The notes: generated by a model from the letters alone, not told the origin. A stretch of 64,000 nucleotides of DNA from Pseudomonas pisciculturae (GCF_015461805.1 NZ_JACVZE010000003.1:1-64000), one strand, 5' to 3'. Numbered from the stretch's first letter, positions 51,772 to 62,503 are shown. Made by a program: numbers and translations.

Positions 51772-52311
51772 TTAGCGACGCGAGGCGAGATAGCGACGAA
51801 GGCCCTCTTGGGCATCCGGGCAGTAGGGCTTTTGCTCAGCGTCCTGCAGGACGGTTTCGATGGGTAAAAATCGTGCTTCCATGACCTCTTCGGGCTGCAA
51901 ACGTAGAGGCCCGTCCCACACGGCAGAGTAGGACGTGCACCACAGCCGGCTGTCGCCATCCTCAAAGTAGAAATGGTCATGTTCGACCAACTCCACCCCG
52001 CCCACACCAAGCTCCTCTTGCAGCTCGCGGGCCGCCGAATCGGCGTAACTCTCCCCCGCTGCCACCATGCCACCGGCCGCCGTGTCCCAAAAACCAGGGT
52101 ACATGGCTTTGCTCAGGGTGCGCCGATGCACACACAGCTCACCGGCCGAGTTGAACAGGAAGATAAAGGTGCAACGACCAATCAGGCCGCGCTGGCGCAA
52201 ATCGGAGCGGACAAGGGCACCGAGCAGGTTGTCCTGCTCGTCGACCCAGCAAATCAGCTCGGCGTCGGAGGCCGCACGGTGGGCGGCCTCCTTTTGAGTG
52301 GCGTCCATCAT
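51772..52311 (-). CDS. NUDIX hydrolase
   Basis: A 179-residue NUDIX protein. The box reads GGMVAAGESYADSAARELQEELGV, giving the full G-x5-E-x7-REUxEE pattern, so it should be catalytically active with Mg2+ or Mn2+. The N-terminal ELICWVDEQDNLLGAL segment is as in IPP-isomerase-like/YfcD types. The substrate is a nucleoside diphosphate derivative of unknown kind. ATG at 52311 overlaps the stop of the DUF2333 gene (ATGA), so the two are coupled. Confidence 0.9.
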   Translation of the reverse strand: MMDATQKEAAHRAASDAELICWVDEQDNLLGALVRSDLRQRGLIGRCTFIFLFNSAGELCVHRRTLSKAMYPGFWDTAAGGMVAAGESYADSAARELQEELGVGGVELVEHDHFYFEDGDSRLWCTSYSAVWDGPLRLQPEEVMEARFLPIETVLQDAEQKPYCPDAQEGLRRYLASRR

Positions 52312-53378
52312 CAACCCTGGTTGAGCAGTTGACGCAAATCGATCACGGCCGCGTTGGCCCGGGAAATGTAGTTGGCCATGACCAGCGAGTGGTTGGCCAA
52401 TACGCCAAAGCCGCTGCCGTTGAGGATCATCGGGCTCCATACCGGCTCTTGCGAGGCTTCCAGCTCACGAATGATCTGACGCACGCTGACGGTGGCGTTC
52501 TTCTTGGCCAGTACGTCGGCAAAGTCGACTTCGATGGCGCGCAGCAAGTGGGACAAGGCCCAGGCCTGGCCACGGGCTTCGTAGAACACGTTGTCGATCT
52601 GCATCCATGGGGTTTCCACCACTTCTTCATCAACCTGCGGCACTTCACCTGGCGCCAGGGCTTCGGTTTTCAGTGCGGTGTTCAGTTTCACCCGGCCCAC
52701 ACTGGCCGACAGGCGTTGCGACAGCGAACCCAAGCGGGTGGCGACATCGCCCAGCCAGTTGTTGAGGTTGTCGGCACGGGCATAGAACAGCGCGCCGCGC
52801 TGGTTCGGGTCGGACAAGCGCGCTTCATAGCGGCTCAGGGAGTTGATGCCCTCTTGGTATTCCGACTCACTGGACGGCAGCACCCAGCTCTTGTTGTCAA
52901 AGTTGAAGCGCGGCTCGGCCTTGGCCAAGTCAGCGTCTTCAGCCGACTGCGACTGGGAGCGGGCGAAGTCTTTACGCAGGGCACGGGTCAGGTCACGCAC
53001 CTGCACCAGCACGCCGTATTCCCAGCTCGGCATGTTGTCCATCCACAGGCCCGGAGGGAAACGGTCGTTGGAAATGTAGCCACCGGGTTTGTTCAGCAAG
53101 GTGCCGACCACGGTCTTGAGGGTTTCGACAGTGGTGAAACCCACCACCATCTGCTTGCCGTCTTTTTCGGCGGCAATCTGCGCATTTTGCTGGACCGGGA
53201 ACAGCGCCGGCTCTTCGCTCCAGTACCAACCCAGGGCACCAGTGACCAACAGGTACAAGCACAACACACTGAGCAAGGCTTTGCTCATCAGCAAGCTGCG
53301 AACGTAGCCGCGGTTGGCCGACTTGGGCTCAGGGGCGGGGCCTTTGGCACTGCCTGCACGGTTTTTCCAGTCCAGCAT
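52311..53378 (-). CDS. DUF2333 inner-membrane protein
   Basis: A 355-residue protein with one membrane segment (LLSVLCLYLLVTGALGWYWS, about 34-53) and a mostly helical periplasmic domain. That domain contains PPGLWMDNMPSWEYGVLVQV, a basic/acidic middle and the C-terminal SRANAAVIDLRQLLNQ. This matches DUF2333 (PA4842 in P. aeruginosa). Function is unknown. AAAGGA precedes the ATG. It is the first gene of a pair with the NUDIX hydrolase and is divergent from gcbA. Confidence 0.88.
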   Translation of the reverse strand: MLDWKNRAGSAKGPAPEPKSANRGYVRSLLMSKALLSVLCLYLLVTGALGWYWSEEPALFPVQQNAQIAAEKDGKQMVVGFTTVETLKTVVGTLLNKPGGYISNDRFPPGLWMDNMPSWEYGVLVQVRDLTRALRKDFARSQSQSAEDADLAKAEPRFNFDNKSWVLPSSESEYQEGINSLSRYEARLSDPNQRGALFYARADNLNNWLGDVATRLGSLSQRLSASVGRVKLNTALKTEALAPGEVPQVDEEVVETPWMQIDNVFYEARGQAWALSHLLRAIEVDFADVLAKKNATVSVRQIIRELEASQEPVWSPMILNGSGFGVLANHSLVMANYISRANAAVIDLRQLLNQG

Positions 53379-53678
53379 GGCGATATCCTTTCAATCACTT
53401 GAGTTCATGCACTTGAATTGATGGCGTGCGTTCAAACACTCCGACCACAACCCTACCCCATCGTGCCGCCAGTGCGAGGCTTTTATAACGAAACTGGCAC
53501 GACAGCGAGGTTGGACTATAAAGGATGCACGTTTTTTGCGCTGCGCGACCACTGGGTCAATAACTGAATTTCACACAGATGCAGTTTATTGACGTACGAC
53601 ACTCATCCTATGGATAAGAGGTGCTAGCATAGAGCCATCAGTTCGACCTCAGCATGCAGCCTAACTAGTAGTCAGGAT
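53379..53678. promoter_or_regulatory. Divergent region between DUF2333 and gcbA
   Basis: These 300 bases hold no ORF and should contain both promoters. TTGACG (about 53591) and TAGCAT (about 53627) are visible on the gcbA strand, but their spacing is too long for a sigma-70 pair. No operator was recognised. Confidence 0.4.
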
Positions 53679-55349
53679 ATGACCGAGCCAGAAGACCCCA
53701 GCCGTGAGCGTCTCAAGCACCATTTTGCCCAGCGGGTAATTCATCAGGCACGTCAAATTCTTGAGATCTGGCAGCGCCTGCAACGTAGCGAATGGTCCAC
53801 CGCTGACCTCTCTGAACTCAGCGAAGCCAACCTGCGCCTGCTGCGCTTTGCCGAGCGCTTCGAGCAACCGGAGCACGGCCAGTTGGCGCGCCATATCGGC
53901 GAGTCACTCAAGCAGGTGGACGAAAATCGCGGCCGCCTCAGCAGCCAGTTGATTACCGAGCTCAATCGTTTGATGCAGCGCTTGTCGCGTACCGGCCTGC
54001 GCCAAGGCGACCAGCTGGAACAAACCTTCCTGCCGCCAATGCGCAAGCCGATCTACGTGATGCTCGCCGACCATGAGCGCGCCGAACGCCTGGCCAAGCA
54101 GTTGGAATTCTTTGGCATGAGCGCCCAGTCCCTGGACAGCGTAGCCGCGTTTCGCGCCTCAATGGCCGAGCGCCTGCCATCGGCGATTGTGATGGACGTG
54201 GACTTCTGCGGCGCAGGCCTGGGCCTCAAGCTCGCTGCCGAAGCCCAGGAAGGTCTGGAGCAAAAGCTGCCGCTGCTGTTTTTCAGCCTGCATGAAACCG
54301 ATACCCCCACCCGCCTGGCCGCCGTGCGCGCCGGGGGTCAGGAATTTCTCACCGGTACGCTGGAAGCCTCAAGCCTGCTGGAAAAGATCGAAGTGCTCAC
54401 CTGCGTCGCCCAGTACGAACCCTATAAAGTACTGATCATCGACGACTCGCGGGCCCAGGCGTTGCACACCGAGCGGTTGCTCAACAGTGCCGGCATCGTC
54501 ACGCGCACCTTGATCGAGCCGATCCAGGCCATGGCCGAGCTGGCAGACTTCCAGCCCGACCTGATCATCCTCGACATGTATATGCCCGCCTGCACCGGCA
54601 CTGAACTGGCCAAGGTGATTCGCCACAACGATCGTTATGTCAGCGTGCCGATCATCTACCTGTCGGCCGAAGACGACCTGGACAAGCAACTGGACGCCAT
54701 GAGCGAAGGCGGCGACGACTTCCTCACCAAGCCGATCAAGCCACGCCACCTGATTACCACCGTGCGCAACCGCGCCGCCCGCGCCCGCCACCTCAAGGCT
54801 CGGATGGTGCGCGACAGTCTGACCGGCCTGTACAACCACACCCATATCCTGCAATTGCTCGAAGACTGTAGCTTCCGCGCCCGCCGCGAAAACAAGCCGC
54901 TGAGCTTTGCCATGCTCGACATCGACCACTTCAAGCGGGTCAATGACAGCCACGGCCACCCCATGGGCGACCGAGTGATTAAAAGCCTGGCGCTGTTTCT
55001 CAAGCAGCGGTTGCGCAAAACCGACTTCATCGGGCGCTACGGCGGCGAAGAGTTCGCCATCGTGATGCCCGACACCGACCTGGAATCGGCCTGCAAAGTA
55101 TTGGATGAGATTCGTGGGCGCTTTGCCGAGATCCACTACCCCGCCCAGCCGCAGGACTTGTGGTGCACCTTCAGCGCGGGGCTGGTGGAGCTGCGCGACG
55201 GCTCCGACAGCCTGATGATGGCCGCCCAGGCCGACGAGGCGCTGTACCGCGCCAAGGATGCCGGGCGCAACCGCGTGCAAGCTGCGCACGCATCAAAGCA
55301 AAGTGCCATCTTTTCACCAGAATCCACTGATTCGGTCATAACCTTGTAA
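53679..55349 (+). CDS. gcbA: Diguanylate cyclase with two receiver domains, GcbA
   Basis: A 556-residue protein. A helical N-terminus (1-120) is followed by a degenerate receiver (about 124-245, SAIVMDVDFCG, with the lysine position changed to EFLTGTLE). A complete receiver follows (about 248-365, phosphorylation Asp299 in IILDMYMP, TKPIKP). The GGDEF domain has GGEEF at 455-459 and an RxxD inhibition site RKTD just before it. It makes cyclic di-GMP. The orthologue in fluorescent pseudomonads and P. aeruginosa PA4843 promotes early biofilm attachment. AGGA lies before the ATG. Confidence 0.92.
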   Translation: MTEPEDPSRERLKHHFAQRVIHQARQILEIWQRLQRSEWSTADLSELSEANLRLLRFAERFEQPEHGQLARHIGESLKQVDENRGRLSSQLITELNRLMQRLSRTGLRQGDQLEQTFLPPMRKPIYVMLADHERAERLAKQLEFFGMSAQSLDSVAAFRASMAERLPSAIVMDVDFCGAGLGLKLAAEAQEGLEQKLPLLFFSLHETDTPTRLAAVRAGGQEFLTGTLEASSLLEKIEVLTCVAQYEPYKVLIIDDSRAQALHTERLLNSAGIVTRTLIEPIQAMAELADFQPDLIILDMYMPACTGTELAKVIRHNDRYVSVPIIYLSAEDDLDKQLDAMSEGGDDFLTKPIKPRHLITTVRNRAARARHLKARMVRDSLTGLYNHTHILQLLEDCSFRARRENKPLSFAMLDIDHFKRVNDSHGHPMGDRVIKSLALFLKQRLRKTDFIGRYGGEEFAIVMPDTDLESACKVLDEIRGRFAEIHYPAQPQDLWCTFSAGLVELRDGSDSLMMAAQADEALYRAKDAGRNRVQAAHASKQSAIFSPESTDSVITL

Positions 55350-55402
55350 CGAAAACGCAATAACTTCAGGCACTTATCTTTTGTCGTCGGTTGAAACCAC
55401 GC

Positions 55403-57364
55403 ATGCGCCTGAAGCTGCTGACCAATCTCAACACCCTTCTTCTCGTCGCCGTGTGCCTGGCCCTCGGGGCCACGCTCTGGTGGTCGCAACGGGCGCTGGA
55501 ACGGCCTTATCTGCTGATGGAGCGCTACCTGGGCCTGTCGCAGACCTTTCAGAACCAGGCGGCACGCAATATCGACGACTACCTGGCGAGCGGGGACGCC
55601 TTGCGCTTGAGCAGCGCCAGCCAGAGCCTGGAAAGCTTGTTACAACACCTGGATGAACTGCCTGCTGATCTGGCGCAAAACCTGCGCCCGAGCCTGACGG
55701 ACCTAGACTCGTTCAGTAAGACCGACCTGCTGGCCGCCGGCAAACTGGCTGGCGACCCGCAGGCGCTGCTGCTGCAAGCCGAACGGGAATTGGGCGCAAA
55801 CCTGGAGCAATTGAGCCAGTACGCTACCGGCGTCAACTCTGCCGACGCTGCACGCTACCTGCCGCCACTGCTGGCCGCCTCCCAACACCTGGGCAAACTG
55901 TCCCTGGCCCGCGACAAATTGGTGAGCAGCGGCCGCGCAGAATTGGCCGATGATGTAGAGCGTGAAGTCGGGAATATCCGCAGCCAGGCTGACGTGCTTG
56001 AGAAACTGCCGCTGCTGGGGGTAAAAGCCAGCGCCGAATCCAGCGCCGATGATTTCTCAGCCCTGATGGGCCTGGAAAACAGCGAAAAAGCCGAGGCCCA
56101 AGACACCGGCGTCGACCTCAAGCGCGAACTCAACAGCCTGCTCACCCGCTACCCCGCCGAACTCAAGCGCACGCGCGCGCAGATCCAGCAGCGCGCCGAC
56201 CTGGCCACCGCCACTCACCTGAAAATCAACGCAGTGCAGCAAGCCATCGCGGGCCTTGAGCCGGTGGTGCGCGCGCAGCACGGCCAAATCCAGGGTGAAG
56301 TGCGGGTGATGCAAGGGGTAATGATCGGCCTGATTCTGCTGATCGCGCTGCTGATCGACACCCTGCAACGGCGCCTGGCCCGCGTGCTGACCAACCTGGC
56401 ACCGGCCCTGTCGACCTGGGCCGAGGGTGACTTCAGCCAGTCGATTGCCCTGGGCAAGACCAACCGCGAATTGCACGACATCGAAGCCTCTCTCAACCGT
56501 CTGCGCGCTTATTTGGTGGCGTTGGTGGGCACCATTCGCGGCAATGCCGAAGAAGTCGCCGGCAGCAGCCGCGCCCTCGCCGAATTGAGCAGCGGCCTGC
56601 ATGACGGCGCTGAGCGCCAGGCCGGGGATACCGCGCAGATCCGTGATTCGCTGGGGGAGCTGGAAGCCACCATTCAACAAGTGGCCGGTGATGCCAGCCA
56701 GGCCGCCGGGGCCAGCCGCAGTGCGGGTGAAGCCGTGCAACAGGGTCAGCGGGTAATCGGCCTCAGCCTTACTGGCTTGCATGCCCTCGTGGGCGAAGTG
56801 CAGCAAAACGCGCAGATGATCGAAAAACTCGCCGAAGAATCCGCCACCATCGGCGGCGTACTCACGGTAATTCGCTCGATTGCCGACCAGACCAACCTGT
56901 TGGCGCTCAACGCGGCCATTGAAGCGGCGCGTGCCGGTGAAGCCGGACGGGGTTTTGCCGTGGTCGCCGACGAAGTACGTTCCCTGGCCCAGCGCACCGC
57001 CGGCGCCACGGCAGAAATCCAGACGTTGATCGCTGGCCTGCAAAGCGCCGCGCACCAATCGGTGCAAGGTATGCGCGCCCAGGTCGAACACGCCGAAGCC
57101 ACCGCCCAGCAGGCACAGGCGGCCGATGGCGCGTTGGATGAGATTGTCGGGGCGATCCAGACTATTTCTGACACGGCGGTGCGGATTGCGGATGTGACGG
57201 CGCAGCAGAGCGGCGCGGTGAGTGAGATTCGGGATAACAGCGAGCGGATTCATCGGTTGGGTGAGGATAATTTGCTGCGGATTGGGCAGGGGCGCAGCCA
57301 GGGTGAGCATCTGTTGGTGCTGGGTGGGCAGCTCAATACGGCGGTGCAGGCCTTTCGGGTTTAA
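55403..57364 (+). CDS. Methyl-accepting chemotaxis protein (CtpL-like)
   Basis: A 653-residue chemoreceptor. Membrane segment 1 is about residues 8-28, the large helical periplasmic sensor runs to about 300, and membrane segment 2 is [21 protein letters not shown] domain follows ([20 protein letters not shown]). The signalling hairpin has [20 protein letters not shown]. There is no C-terminal CheR-binding pentapeptide. By position it corresponds to ctpL (PA4844), a receptor for phosphate and some aromatics; the ligand here is inferred only. ATG at 55403 is preferred to the TTG at 55391. Confidence 0.9.
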   Translation: MRLKLLTNLNTLLLVAVCLALGATLWWSQRALERPYLLMERYLGLSQTFQNQAARNIDDYLASGDALRLSSASQSLESLLQHLDELPADLAQNLRPSLTDLDSFSKTDLLAAGKLAGDPQALLLQAERELGANLEQLSQYATGVNSADAARYLPPLLAASQHLGKLSLARDKLVSSGRAELADDVEREVGNIRSQADVLEKLPLLGVKASAESSADDFSALMGLENSEKAEAQDTGVDLKRELNSLLTRYPAELKRTRAQIQQRADLATATHLKINAVQQAIAGLEPVVRAQHGQIQGEVRVMQGVMIGLILLIALLIDTLQRRLARVLTNLAPALSTWAEGDFSQSIALGKTNRELHDIEASLNRLRAYLVALVGTIRGNAEEVAGSSRALAELSSGLHDGAERQAGDTAQIRDSLGELEATIQQVAGDASQAAGASRSAGEAVQQGQRVIGLSLTGLHALVGEVQQNAQMIEKLAEESATIGGVLTVIRSIADQTNLLALNAAIEAARAGEAGRGFAVVADEVRSLAQRTAGATAEIQTLIAGLQSAAHQSVQGMRAQVEHAEATAQQAQAADGALDEIVGAIQTISDTAVRIADVTAQQSGAVSEIRDNSERIHRLGEDNLLRIGQGRSQGEHLLVLGGQLNTAVQAFRV

Positions 57365-57392
57365 CCCGATCCGCTGCCAAGTGAAGATCAAA

Positions 57393-57483
57393 ATGTGGGA
57401 GCGGGCTTGCTCGCGAATGCGGTGTCTCAGTCAACACATCCATCACTGACCCACCGCATTCGCGAGCAAGCCCGCTCCCACAT
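57393..57483. repeat. REPIN, GCGGGCTTGCTCGCG subtype
   Basis: TGTGGGAGCGGGCTTGCTCG and TTCGCGAGCAAGCCCGCTCC ending CCCACA, matched arms. It lies after the chemoreceptor gene. The remaining 178 bases up to aroQ hold no ORF and must carry the aroQ-accBC promoter. Confidence 0.92.
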
Positions 57484-57661
57484 TTGATCTCCTGCATGTT
57501 CAGAACCGTATTGCCAATGACTGGATTCGAGGCCCTAGTCACAAATTTTGCGCTATCCTCGCTAATCGTGCTGCCTACTGCATAGAACTGGACAGTCACA
57601 AAGGCTTTGCGGCATAGTCGCCGGGTTCTGCCGTACCCACATCGATAACAAGGAACAGCCG

Positions 57662-58117
57662 ATGGCGACCTTTCTGGTTCTACACGGACCCAACCTGAAC
57701 CTGCTCGGCACCCGTGAACCGGGCGTCTACGGGGCAGTGACCCTGGAACAGATCAACCTCGATCTGGAACGCCGGGCCCGTGAAGCTGGCCACCATCTGC
57801 TCTACCTGCAAAGCAATGCCGAGTACGAATTGATTGATCGTATCCATGCCGCGCGCGGCGAAGGCGTGGACTTTATCCTGATCAATCCCGCCGCTTTTAC
57901 GCATACAAGCGTTGCTTTACGTGACGCGCTGCTGGCGGTGAGCATCCCATTCATCGAAGTGCATTTGTCGAACGTGCACAAACGCGAAGCTTTCCGCCAT
58001 CACTCTTACTTCTCCGACGTAGCGGTAGGTGTGATCTGCGGCCTTGGCGCCAGCGGTTACCGACTGGCCCTGGAGGCCGCCCTGGAACAACTTGAACAAC
58101 CGGCCAAGCGCCCCTGA
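57662..58117 (+). CDS. aroQ: 3-dehydroquinate dehydratase, type II
   Basis: A 151-residue dodecameric enzyme of the shikimate pathway. [17 protein letters not shown] holds the catalytic Tyr23. [17 protein letters not shown] and [20 protein letters not shown] carry the substrate-binding and catalytic His residues. It dehydrates 3-dehydroquinate to 3-dehydroshikimate. It lies 24 bases before accB and is probably transcribed with accBC, as in other pseudomonads. Confidence 0.96.
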   Translation: MATFLVLHGPNLNLLGTREPGVYGAVTLEQINLDLERRAREAGHHLLYLQSNAEYELIDRIHAARGEGVDFILINPAAFTHTSVALRDALLAVSIPFIEVHLSNVHKREAFRHHSYFSDVAVGVICGLGASGYRLALEAALEQLEQPAKRP

Positions 58118-58141
58118 CCGACCCTTGGGAGTTGATGATTC

Positions 58142-58603
58142 ATGGATATCCGTAAAGTTAAGAAACTGATCGAACTGCTGGAAGAATCCGGTATCGACGA
58201 GCTGGAAATCAAGGAAGGCGAAGAATCCGTACGGATCAGCCGCCACAGCAAGACCCCGGCCCAGCAGTTCTACGCGCCGCAAATGCAAGCACCGGCTCCT
58301 GCCGCTGCTGCTCCGGCCGCTGCACCTGCCGCTGCCGCACCTGCTGCGCCAGCCGCACCTGTGCTGAACGGCTTCGTGGTCAAGTCGCCAATGGTCGGTA
58401 CGTTCTACCGCACCCCGGCACCGACCTCGCCAGCCTTCGTTGAAGTCGGCAAGACTGTGAAAGTGGGCGACACCATCTGCATCGTTGAAGCGATGAAGAT
58501 GATGAACCACATCACCGCTGAAAAAGCCGGCGTCATCGAATCCATCCTGGTAGAAAACGGTCAGCCGGTTGAGTACGACCAGCCGCTGTTCACCATCGTT
58601 TGA
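58142..58603 (+). CDS. accB: Biotin carboxyl carrier protein of acetyl-CoA carboxylase
   Basis: A 153-residue protein. The N-terminal segment [20 protein letters not shown] is followed by a long Ala/Pro linker (about 43-76). The biotinyl domain carries [10 protein letters not shown], with the biotinylated lysine at 119. It carries the carboxyl group between AccC and AccA/AccD in the first step of fatty acid synthesis. The accC start is 17 bases after its stop. Confidence 0.97.
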   Translation: MDIRKVKKLIELLEESGIDELEIKEGEESVRISRHSKTPAQQFYAPQMQAPAPAAAAPAAAPAAAAPAAPAAPVLNGFVVKSPMVGTFYRTPAPTSPAFVEVGKTVKVGDTICIVEAMKMMNHITAEKAGVIESILVENGQPVEYDQPLFTIV

Positions 58604-58620
58604 ACCGCGGAGCGCCTTCG

Positions 58621-59982
58621 ATGTTGAAACCTGCGAAGAAACTGCAAAAAGTCCTGATCGCCAACCGCGGCGAGATCGCGCTGCGTATCCTGCGCGCCTG
58701 TAAGGAAGAGGGCATCAAGACCGTCGCTGTTTACTCGACGGCCGATACCGAATTGATGCACGTGAAACTGGCGGACGAAAGCATCTGCATCGGCCCGCCA
58801 CTGGCCACGAACTCGTACCTGAAAGTGTCCAACATCATCGCGGCCGCTGAAGTGACCGGCGCTGATGGCATCCACCCAGGCTACGGCTTCCTTGCGGAAA
58901 ACGCCGATTTCGCCGAACAGGTAGAGAAGTCCGGGTTTGCCTTCATCGGCCCGAAAGCCGAGACCATTCGCCTGATGGGCGACAAGGTGTCGGCCAAGGA
59001 CGCCATGATCGCAGCCGGCGTGCCAACCGTTCCTGGCTCCGACGGCCCGCTGCCGGAAGACGAGGAAACCGCTCTGCGCATTGGTCGTGAAGTCGGTTAC
59101 CCGGTGATCATCAAGGCCGCCGGTGGCGGTGGTGGTCGCGGCATGCGCGTTGTGCACAAGGAAGAAGACCTGATCGAAGCCGCCAAGCAGACCCGCTCCG
59201 AAGCGGGCGCCTGGTTCGGCAACCCGATGGTCTACCTGGAAAAGTACCTGACCAACCCACGTCACGTGGAAGTGCAGGTATTGTCCGACGGCCAGGGCCA
59301 CGCCATCCACCTGGGCGACCGCGATTGCTCGCTGCAACGCCGTCACCAGAAGGTCTTGGAAGAAGCACCGGCACCGGGCCTGGATGAAAAGGCCCGCGAA
59401 GAAGTGCTGGCCCGCTGCGTCAAGGCGTGCATCGACATCAACTACCGTGGCGCCGGTACCTTTGAGTTCCTCTACGAGAACGGCCGCTTCTACTTCATCG
59501 AGATGAACACTCGTGTGCAGGTAGAGCACCCGGTTTCGGAGATGGTCACCGGTATCGACATCGTCAAGGAGATGCTGAGCATCGCCGCTGGCAACGTGCT
59601 GTCCTTTACCCAGGACGACGTGAAGATGCATGGCCACTCCCTGGAGTGCCGCATCAACGCCGAAGACCCGAAAACCTTTATCCCAAGCCCTGGCCTGGTC
59701 AAGCATTTCCACGCGCCCGGCGGCAACGGCGTACGTGTGGATTCGCACCTGTACAGCGGCTACAAGGTTCCGTCCAACTACGACTCGTTGATCGGCAAGC
59801 TGATCACCTGGGGCGCCACCCGTGACGAGGCCATGGCCCGTATGCGTAACGCCCTGGACGAAATCGTGGTCGACGGCATCAAGACCAACATCCCGCTGCA
59901 CCGGGACCTGGTTCGTGATGAAGGCTTCTGCGAAGGTGGTGTGAACATTCACTACCTGGAACACAAGCTGGCCAACCAGTAA
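58621..59982 (+). CDS. accC: Biotin carboxylase of acetyl-CoA carboxylase
   Basis: A 453-residue ATP-grasp carboxylase. The N-terminal [20 protein letters not shown], the glycine-rich ATP loop [13 protein letters not shown], and [20 protein letters not shown] with active-site Glu and Asn are all present. It carboxylates the biotin on AccB with bicarbonate and ATP. ATG at 58621 has GGAG in front; the open frame to 58600 runs from within accB and is not used. A strong terminator follows. Confidence 0.97.
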   Translation: MLKPAKKLQKVLIANRGEIALRILRACKEEGIKTVAVYSTADTELMHVKLADESICIGPPLATNSYLKVSNIIAAAEVTGADGIHPGYGFLAENADFAEQVEKSGFAFIGPKAETIRLMGDKVSAKDAMIAAGVPTVPGSDGPLPEDEETALRIGREVGYPVIIKAAGGGGGRGMRVVHKEEDLIEAAKQTRSEAGAWFGNPMVYLEKYLTNPRHVEVQVLSDGQGHAIHLGDRDCSLQRRHQKVLEEAPAPGLDEKAREEVLARCVKACIDINYRGAGTFEFLYENGRFYFIEMNTRVQVEHPVSEMVTGIDIVKEMLSIAAGNVLSFTQDDVKMHGHSLECRINAEDPKTFIPSPGLVKHFHAPGGNGVRVDSHLYSGYKVPSNYDSLIGKLITWGATRDEAMARMRNALDEIVVDGIKTNIPLHRDLVRDEGFCEGGVNIHYLEHKLANQ

Positions 59983-59993
59983 GTGCTCCACCC

Positions 59994-60021
59994 AACAAAA
60001 CCGCCTTCGGGCGGTTTTGTT
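59994..60021 (+). terminator. Intrinsic terminator after accC
   Basis: AACAAAACCGCC pairs perfectly with GGCGGTTTTGTT around a TTCG tetraloop, with T-rich flank on the right. It ends the aroQ-accB-accC operon. Confidence 0.92.
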
Positions 60022-60060
60022 GTTTCTGGCACCTGGGTTTTCTGGATGCACACAGGCCAA

Positions 60061-60151
60061 ATGTGGGAGGGGGCTTGCCCCCGATGGCGGTGGATCAGGT
60101 ACATGTATTGAGACTGACACACCGCTATCGGGGGCAAGCCCCCTCCCACAT
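60061..60151. repeat. REPIN, GGGGGCTTGCCCCCG subtype
   Basis: ATGTGGGAGGGGGCTTGCCC on the left and CTATCGGGGGCAAGCCCCCT ending CCCACA on the right. It lies between the accC terminator and prmA. The remaining bases before prmA carry a GCGCGC repeat on both sides of TCGCGTAAACTT (60177-60200). Confidence 0.92.
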
Positions 60152-60250
60152 TTACCCAGTACAGTCGTGTTATTACGCGCGCTCGCGTAAACTTGCGCGC
60201 TTTCGCAGCCCCTCCCCGCTGCACATTCAATTTTTTCAAAGGTGCCCGCC

Positions 60251-61129
60251 ATGCCTTGGCTGCAAGTCCGTCTCGCCATCAGCCCAGAACAAGCCGAAAC
60301 CTTTGAGGACGCGTTCCTGGAAGTGGGCGCCGTCTCGGTGACCTTCATGGACGCCGAAGACCAGCCGATCTTCGAACCCGAACTCAACACCACCCCGCTG
60401 TGGTCCCACACCCATTTGCTGGCCCTGTTCGAAGACGGCACCGATGCCGCCAGCGTGCTGGCGCATATGGAGTTGCTCACCGGCGGCCCACTGCCGGAGC
60501 ATCACAGCGAAGTGATCGAAGACCAGGACTGGGAACGCAGCTGGATGGATAACTTCCAGCCGATGCGTTTCGGCCAGCGCCTGTGGATCGTGCCAAGCTG
60601 GCACGCCGCGCCCGAGCCTGAGGCGGTCAACCTGCTGCTGGACCCGGGCCTGGCGTTCGGCACCGGTACCCACCCGACCACCGCCCTGTGCCTGGAATGG
60701 CTCGACGGCCAGGACCTGACCAACTGCAACGTGCTGGACTTCGGTTGCGGCTCGGGCATCCTGGCCATTGCCGCCCTGCTGCTGGGCGCCAAGGAGGCAG
60801 TGGGCACCGATATCGACGTGCAGGCCCTGGAAGCCTCCCGCGATAACGCAGGCCGTAACAATATTCCTGAAGACAAATTCCCACTCTACCTGCCGGAGCA
60901 ACTGCCCCAGGTGCAGGCCGATGTGCTGGTCGCTAACATCCTCGCGGGCCCGCTGGTGTCGCTGGCACCGCAGCTGTCGAGTCTGGTCAAGCCGGGCGGG
61001 CGCCTGGCGCTGTCGGGCATCCTTGCCGAGCAAGGTGAAGACGTAGCCGCGGCTTACTCGAAGGATTTCGAGCTGGACCCGATCGCTAACCGCGATGGCT
61101 GGGTACGCATCAGCGGTCGTCGGCGCTAG
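60251..61129 (+). CDS. prmA: Ribosomal protein L11 methyltransferase
   Basis: A 292-residue SAM-dependent enzyme that trimethylates ribosomal protein L11. The N-terminal substrate-recognition domain begins [20 protein letters not shown]. The SAM site is [20 protein letters not shown], with [16 protein letters not shown] before it and [15 protein letters not shown] after it. ATG at 60251 is preferred to the GTG at 60242. The next gene begins 30 bases after its stop. Confidence 0.95.
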   Translation: MPWLQVRLAISPEQAETFEDAFLEVGAVSVTFMDAEDQPIFEPELNTTPLWSHTHLLALFEDGTDAASVLAHMELLTGGPLPEHHSEVIEDQDWERSWMDNFQPMRFGQRLWIVPSWHAAPEPEAVNLLLDPGLAFGTGTHPTTALCLEWLDGQDLTNCNVLDFGCGSGILAIAALLLGAKEAVGTDIDVQALEASRDNAGRNNIPEDKFPLYLPEQLPQVQADVLVANILAGPLVSLAPQLSSLVKPGGRLALSGILAEQGEDVAAAYSKDFELDPIANRDGWVRISGRRR

Positions 61130-61159
61130 AATGAGCGCTTGCCTGAATCGGATAGCCGC

Positions 61160-62398
61160 ATGACCGACAGTTTCGTCACCCAGTGCCCGCATTGCCAAAC
61201 GCGCTTTCGCGTCAACCACGGTCAATTGAACGTGGCCCGCGGCGTGGTGCGTTGCGGCTCGTGCCTGCAAGTCTTCAATGCCGTTCGCCAGTTGATGGAG
61301 CAACGCGCTGCCGACAATGCAGCGCCGGAGCCTGAACTGCCGGCCGCCACCGAGCCTGAGCCGCCACGGGCAATCAGCCAGAAACAATGGACCGCGCAAG
61401 ACCTGGACCTGGACAACCTGGACCTGGACGAAGAACTGGCCAAGCTGGAACGCCGCGAGATTGCGCACACGCTGCCAGTGGGCGCAGAACGTCGCCAGCC
61501 CGGCACCGATCGTCGACAAAAGGACGATGCCCTCAGCGCCAGCCGTGACACGGTCAAGGCCGAAGAGGAAAAGTGGGCCGCCAGCCTGTTCAGCGAGCCC
61601 CCCGAAGAACGCGCCCTGGCCGCCGAAGACGCACCCGAACCGATCCCGGCCCCTGCGACCAAGCAGCGCACCGAACCGTCCATGTCGTTCCACACTGACG
61701 ATCTCGACGATGAACCGCCGCTGCACACCGCGCCGCAAAACGACGATATCGACCCGCCGTTCACGCCTCTGCCCCCAGCCACCGAAGAGGCCGAGCCGCA
61801 AGAACGCCCCCAGCCCCGGCGCAAGCGCCCGCATGCCGAAAGCAGTGCTCACGACGACCTGCTCCAGGACCTCGAAGACGACCCGCTGCACCTCTATGCG
61901 CAAAAACGCCCGTCGAGCGTGGGCCGCCGCCTGGTCTGGATACTGCTGGTACTGCTCGCCGCCGCGGGCCTGGCCGGCCAATACATCGCCTACCAATTCG
62001 ACGACCTGGCCCGCCAGGACGCCTACCGCCCGTGGTTCCAGCAGGTGTGCCCAACCTTGGGCTGCACCGTGCCCTCGCGGGTAGATATTGCCCACATAAA
62101 GAGCAGCAACCTGGTAGTGCGCAGCCACCCGGACTTCGCAGGGGCGCTGGTGGTGGATGCGATCATCTATAACCGCGCGACCTTCTCCCAGCCGTTTCCC
62201 CTGCTGGAGCTGCGCTTTGCCGACATGAACGGCGGCCTGATCGCCAGTCGTCGCTTCAAACCTGCCGAATACCTCAGCGGCGAGTTGGCCGGCGTCAGCG
62301 AAATGCCCTCGCAGACGCCGATCCACATCTCCCTGGATATCCTCGATCCAGGCAACAAAGCCGTGAATTACAGCCTGAGCTTCCACTCGCCCGAGTGA
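61160..62398 (+). CDS. Zinc-ribbon and DUF3426 membrane protein
   Basis: A 412-residue protein. The N-terminus is an MJ0042-type zinc ribbon: CPHC and CGSC around a hydrophobic hairpin (residues 9-42). A long acidic, proline-rich and disordered region follows to about 250. One membrane segment (LVWILLVLLAAAGLAGQYIA) and a C-terminal DUF3426 domain end it. Function is unknown; it corresponds to PA4851. It follows prmA closely and may share its transcript. Confidence 0.88.
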   Translation: MTDSFVTQCPHCQTRFRVNHGQLNVARGVVRCGSCLQVFNAVRQLMEQRAADNAAPEPELPAATEPEPPRAISQKQWTAQDLDLDNLDLDEELAKLERREIAHTLPVGAERRQPGTDRRQKDDALSASRDTVKAEEEKWAASLFSEPPEERALAAEDAPEPIPAPATKQRTEPSMSFHTDDLDDEPPLHTAPQNDDIDPPFTPLPPATEEAEPQERPQPRRKRPHAESSAHDDLLQDLEDDPLHLYAQKRPSSVGRRLVWILLVLLAAAGLAGQYIAYQFDDLARQDAYRPWFQQVCPTLGCTVPSRVDIAHIKSSNLVVRSHPDFAGALVVDAIIYNRATFSQPFPLLELRFADMNGGLIASRRFKPAEYLSGELAGVSEMPSQTPIHISLDILDPGNKAVNYSLSFHSPE

Positions 62399-62503
62399 AA
62401 CGGCTTATGTCATTAGGTTTGACGGCGGATTCTTGACTGTGCGCCCGGCAACCAAACCGCTGGCGATAAAGAAATAACTGTTCAGATTTTATCCAATTCA
62501 GCC

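Noticed and set aside
59983..60250. Riboswitch between accC and prmA
   Set aside because: The structures there are explained by an intrinsic terminator and a REPIN; no conserved aptamer features are recognised.
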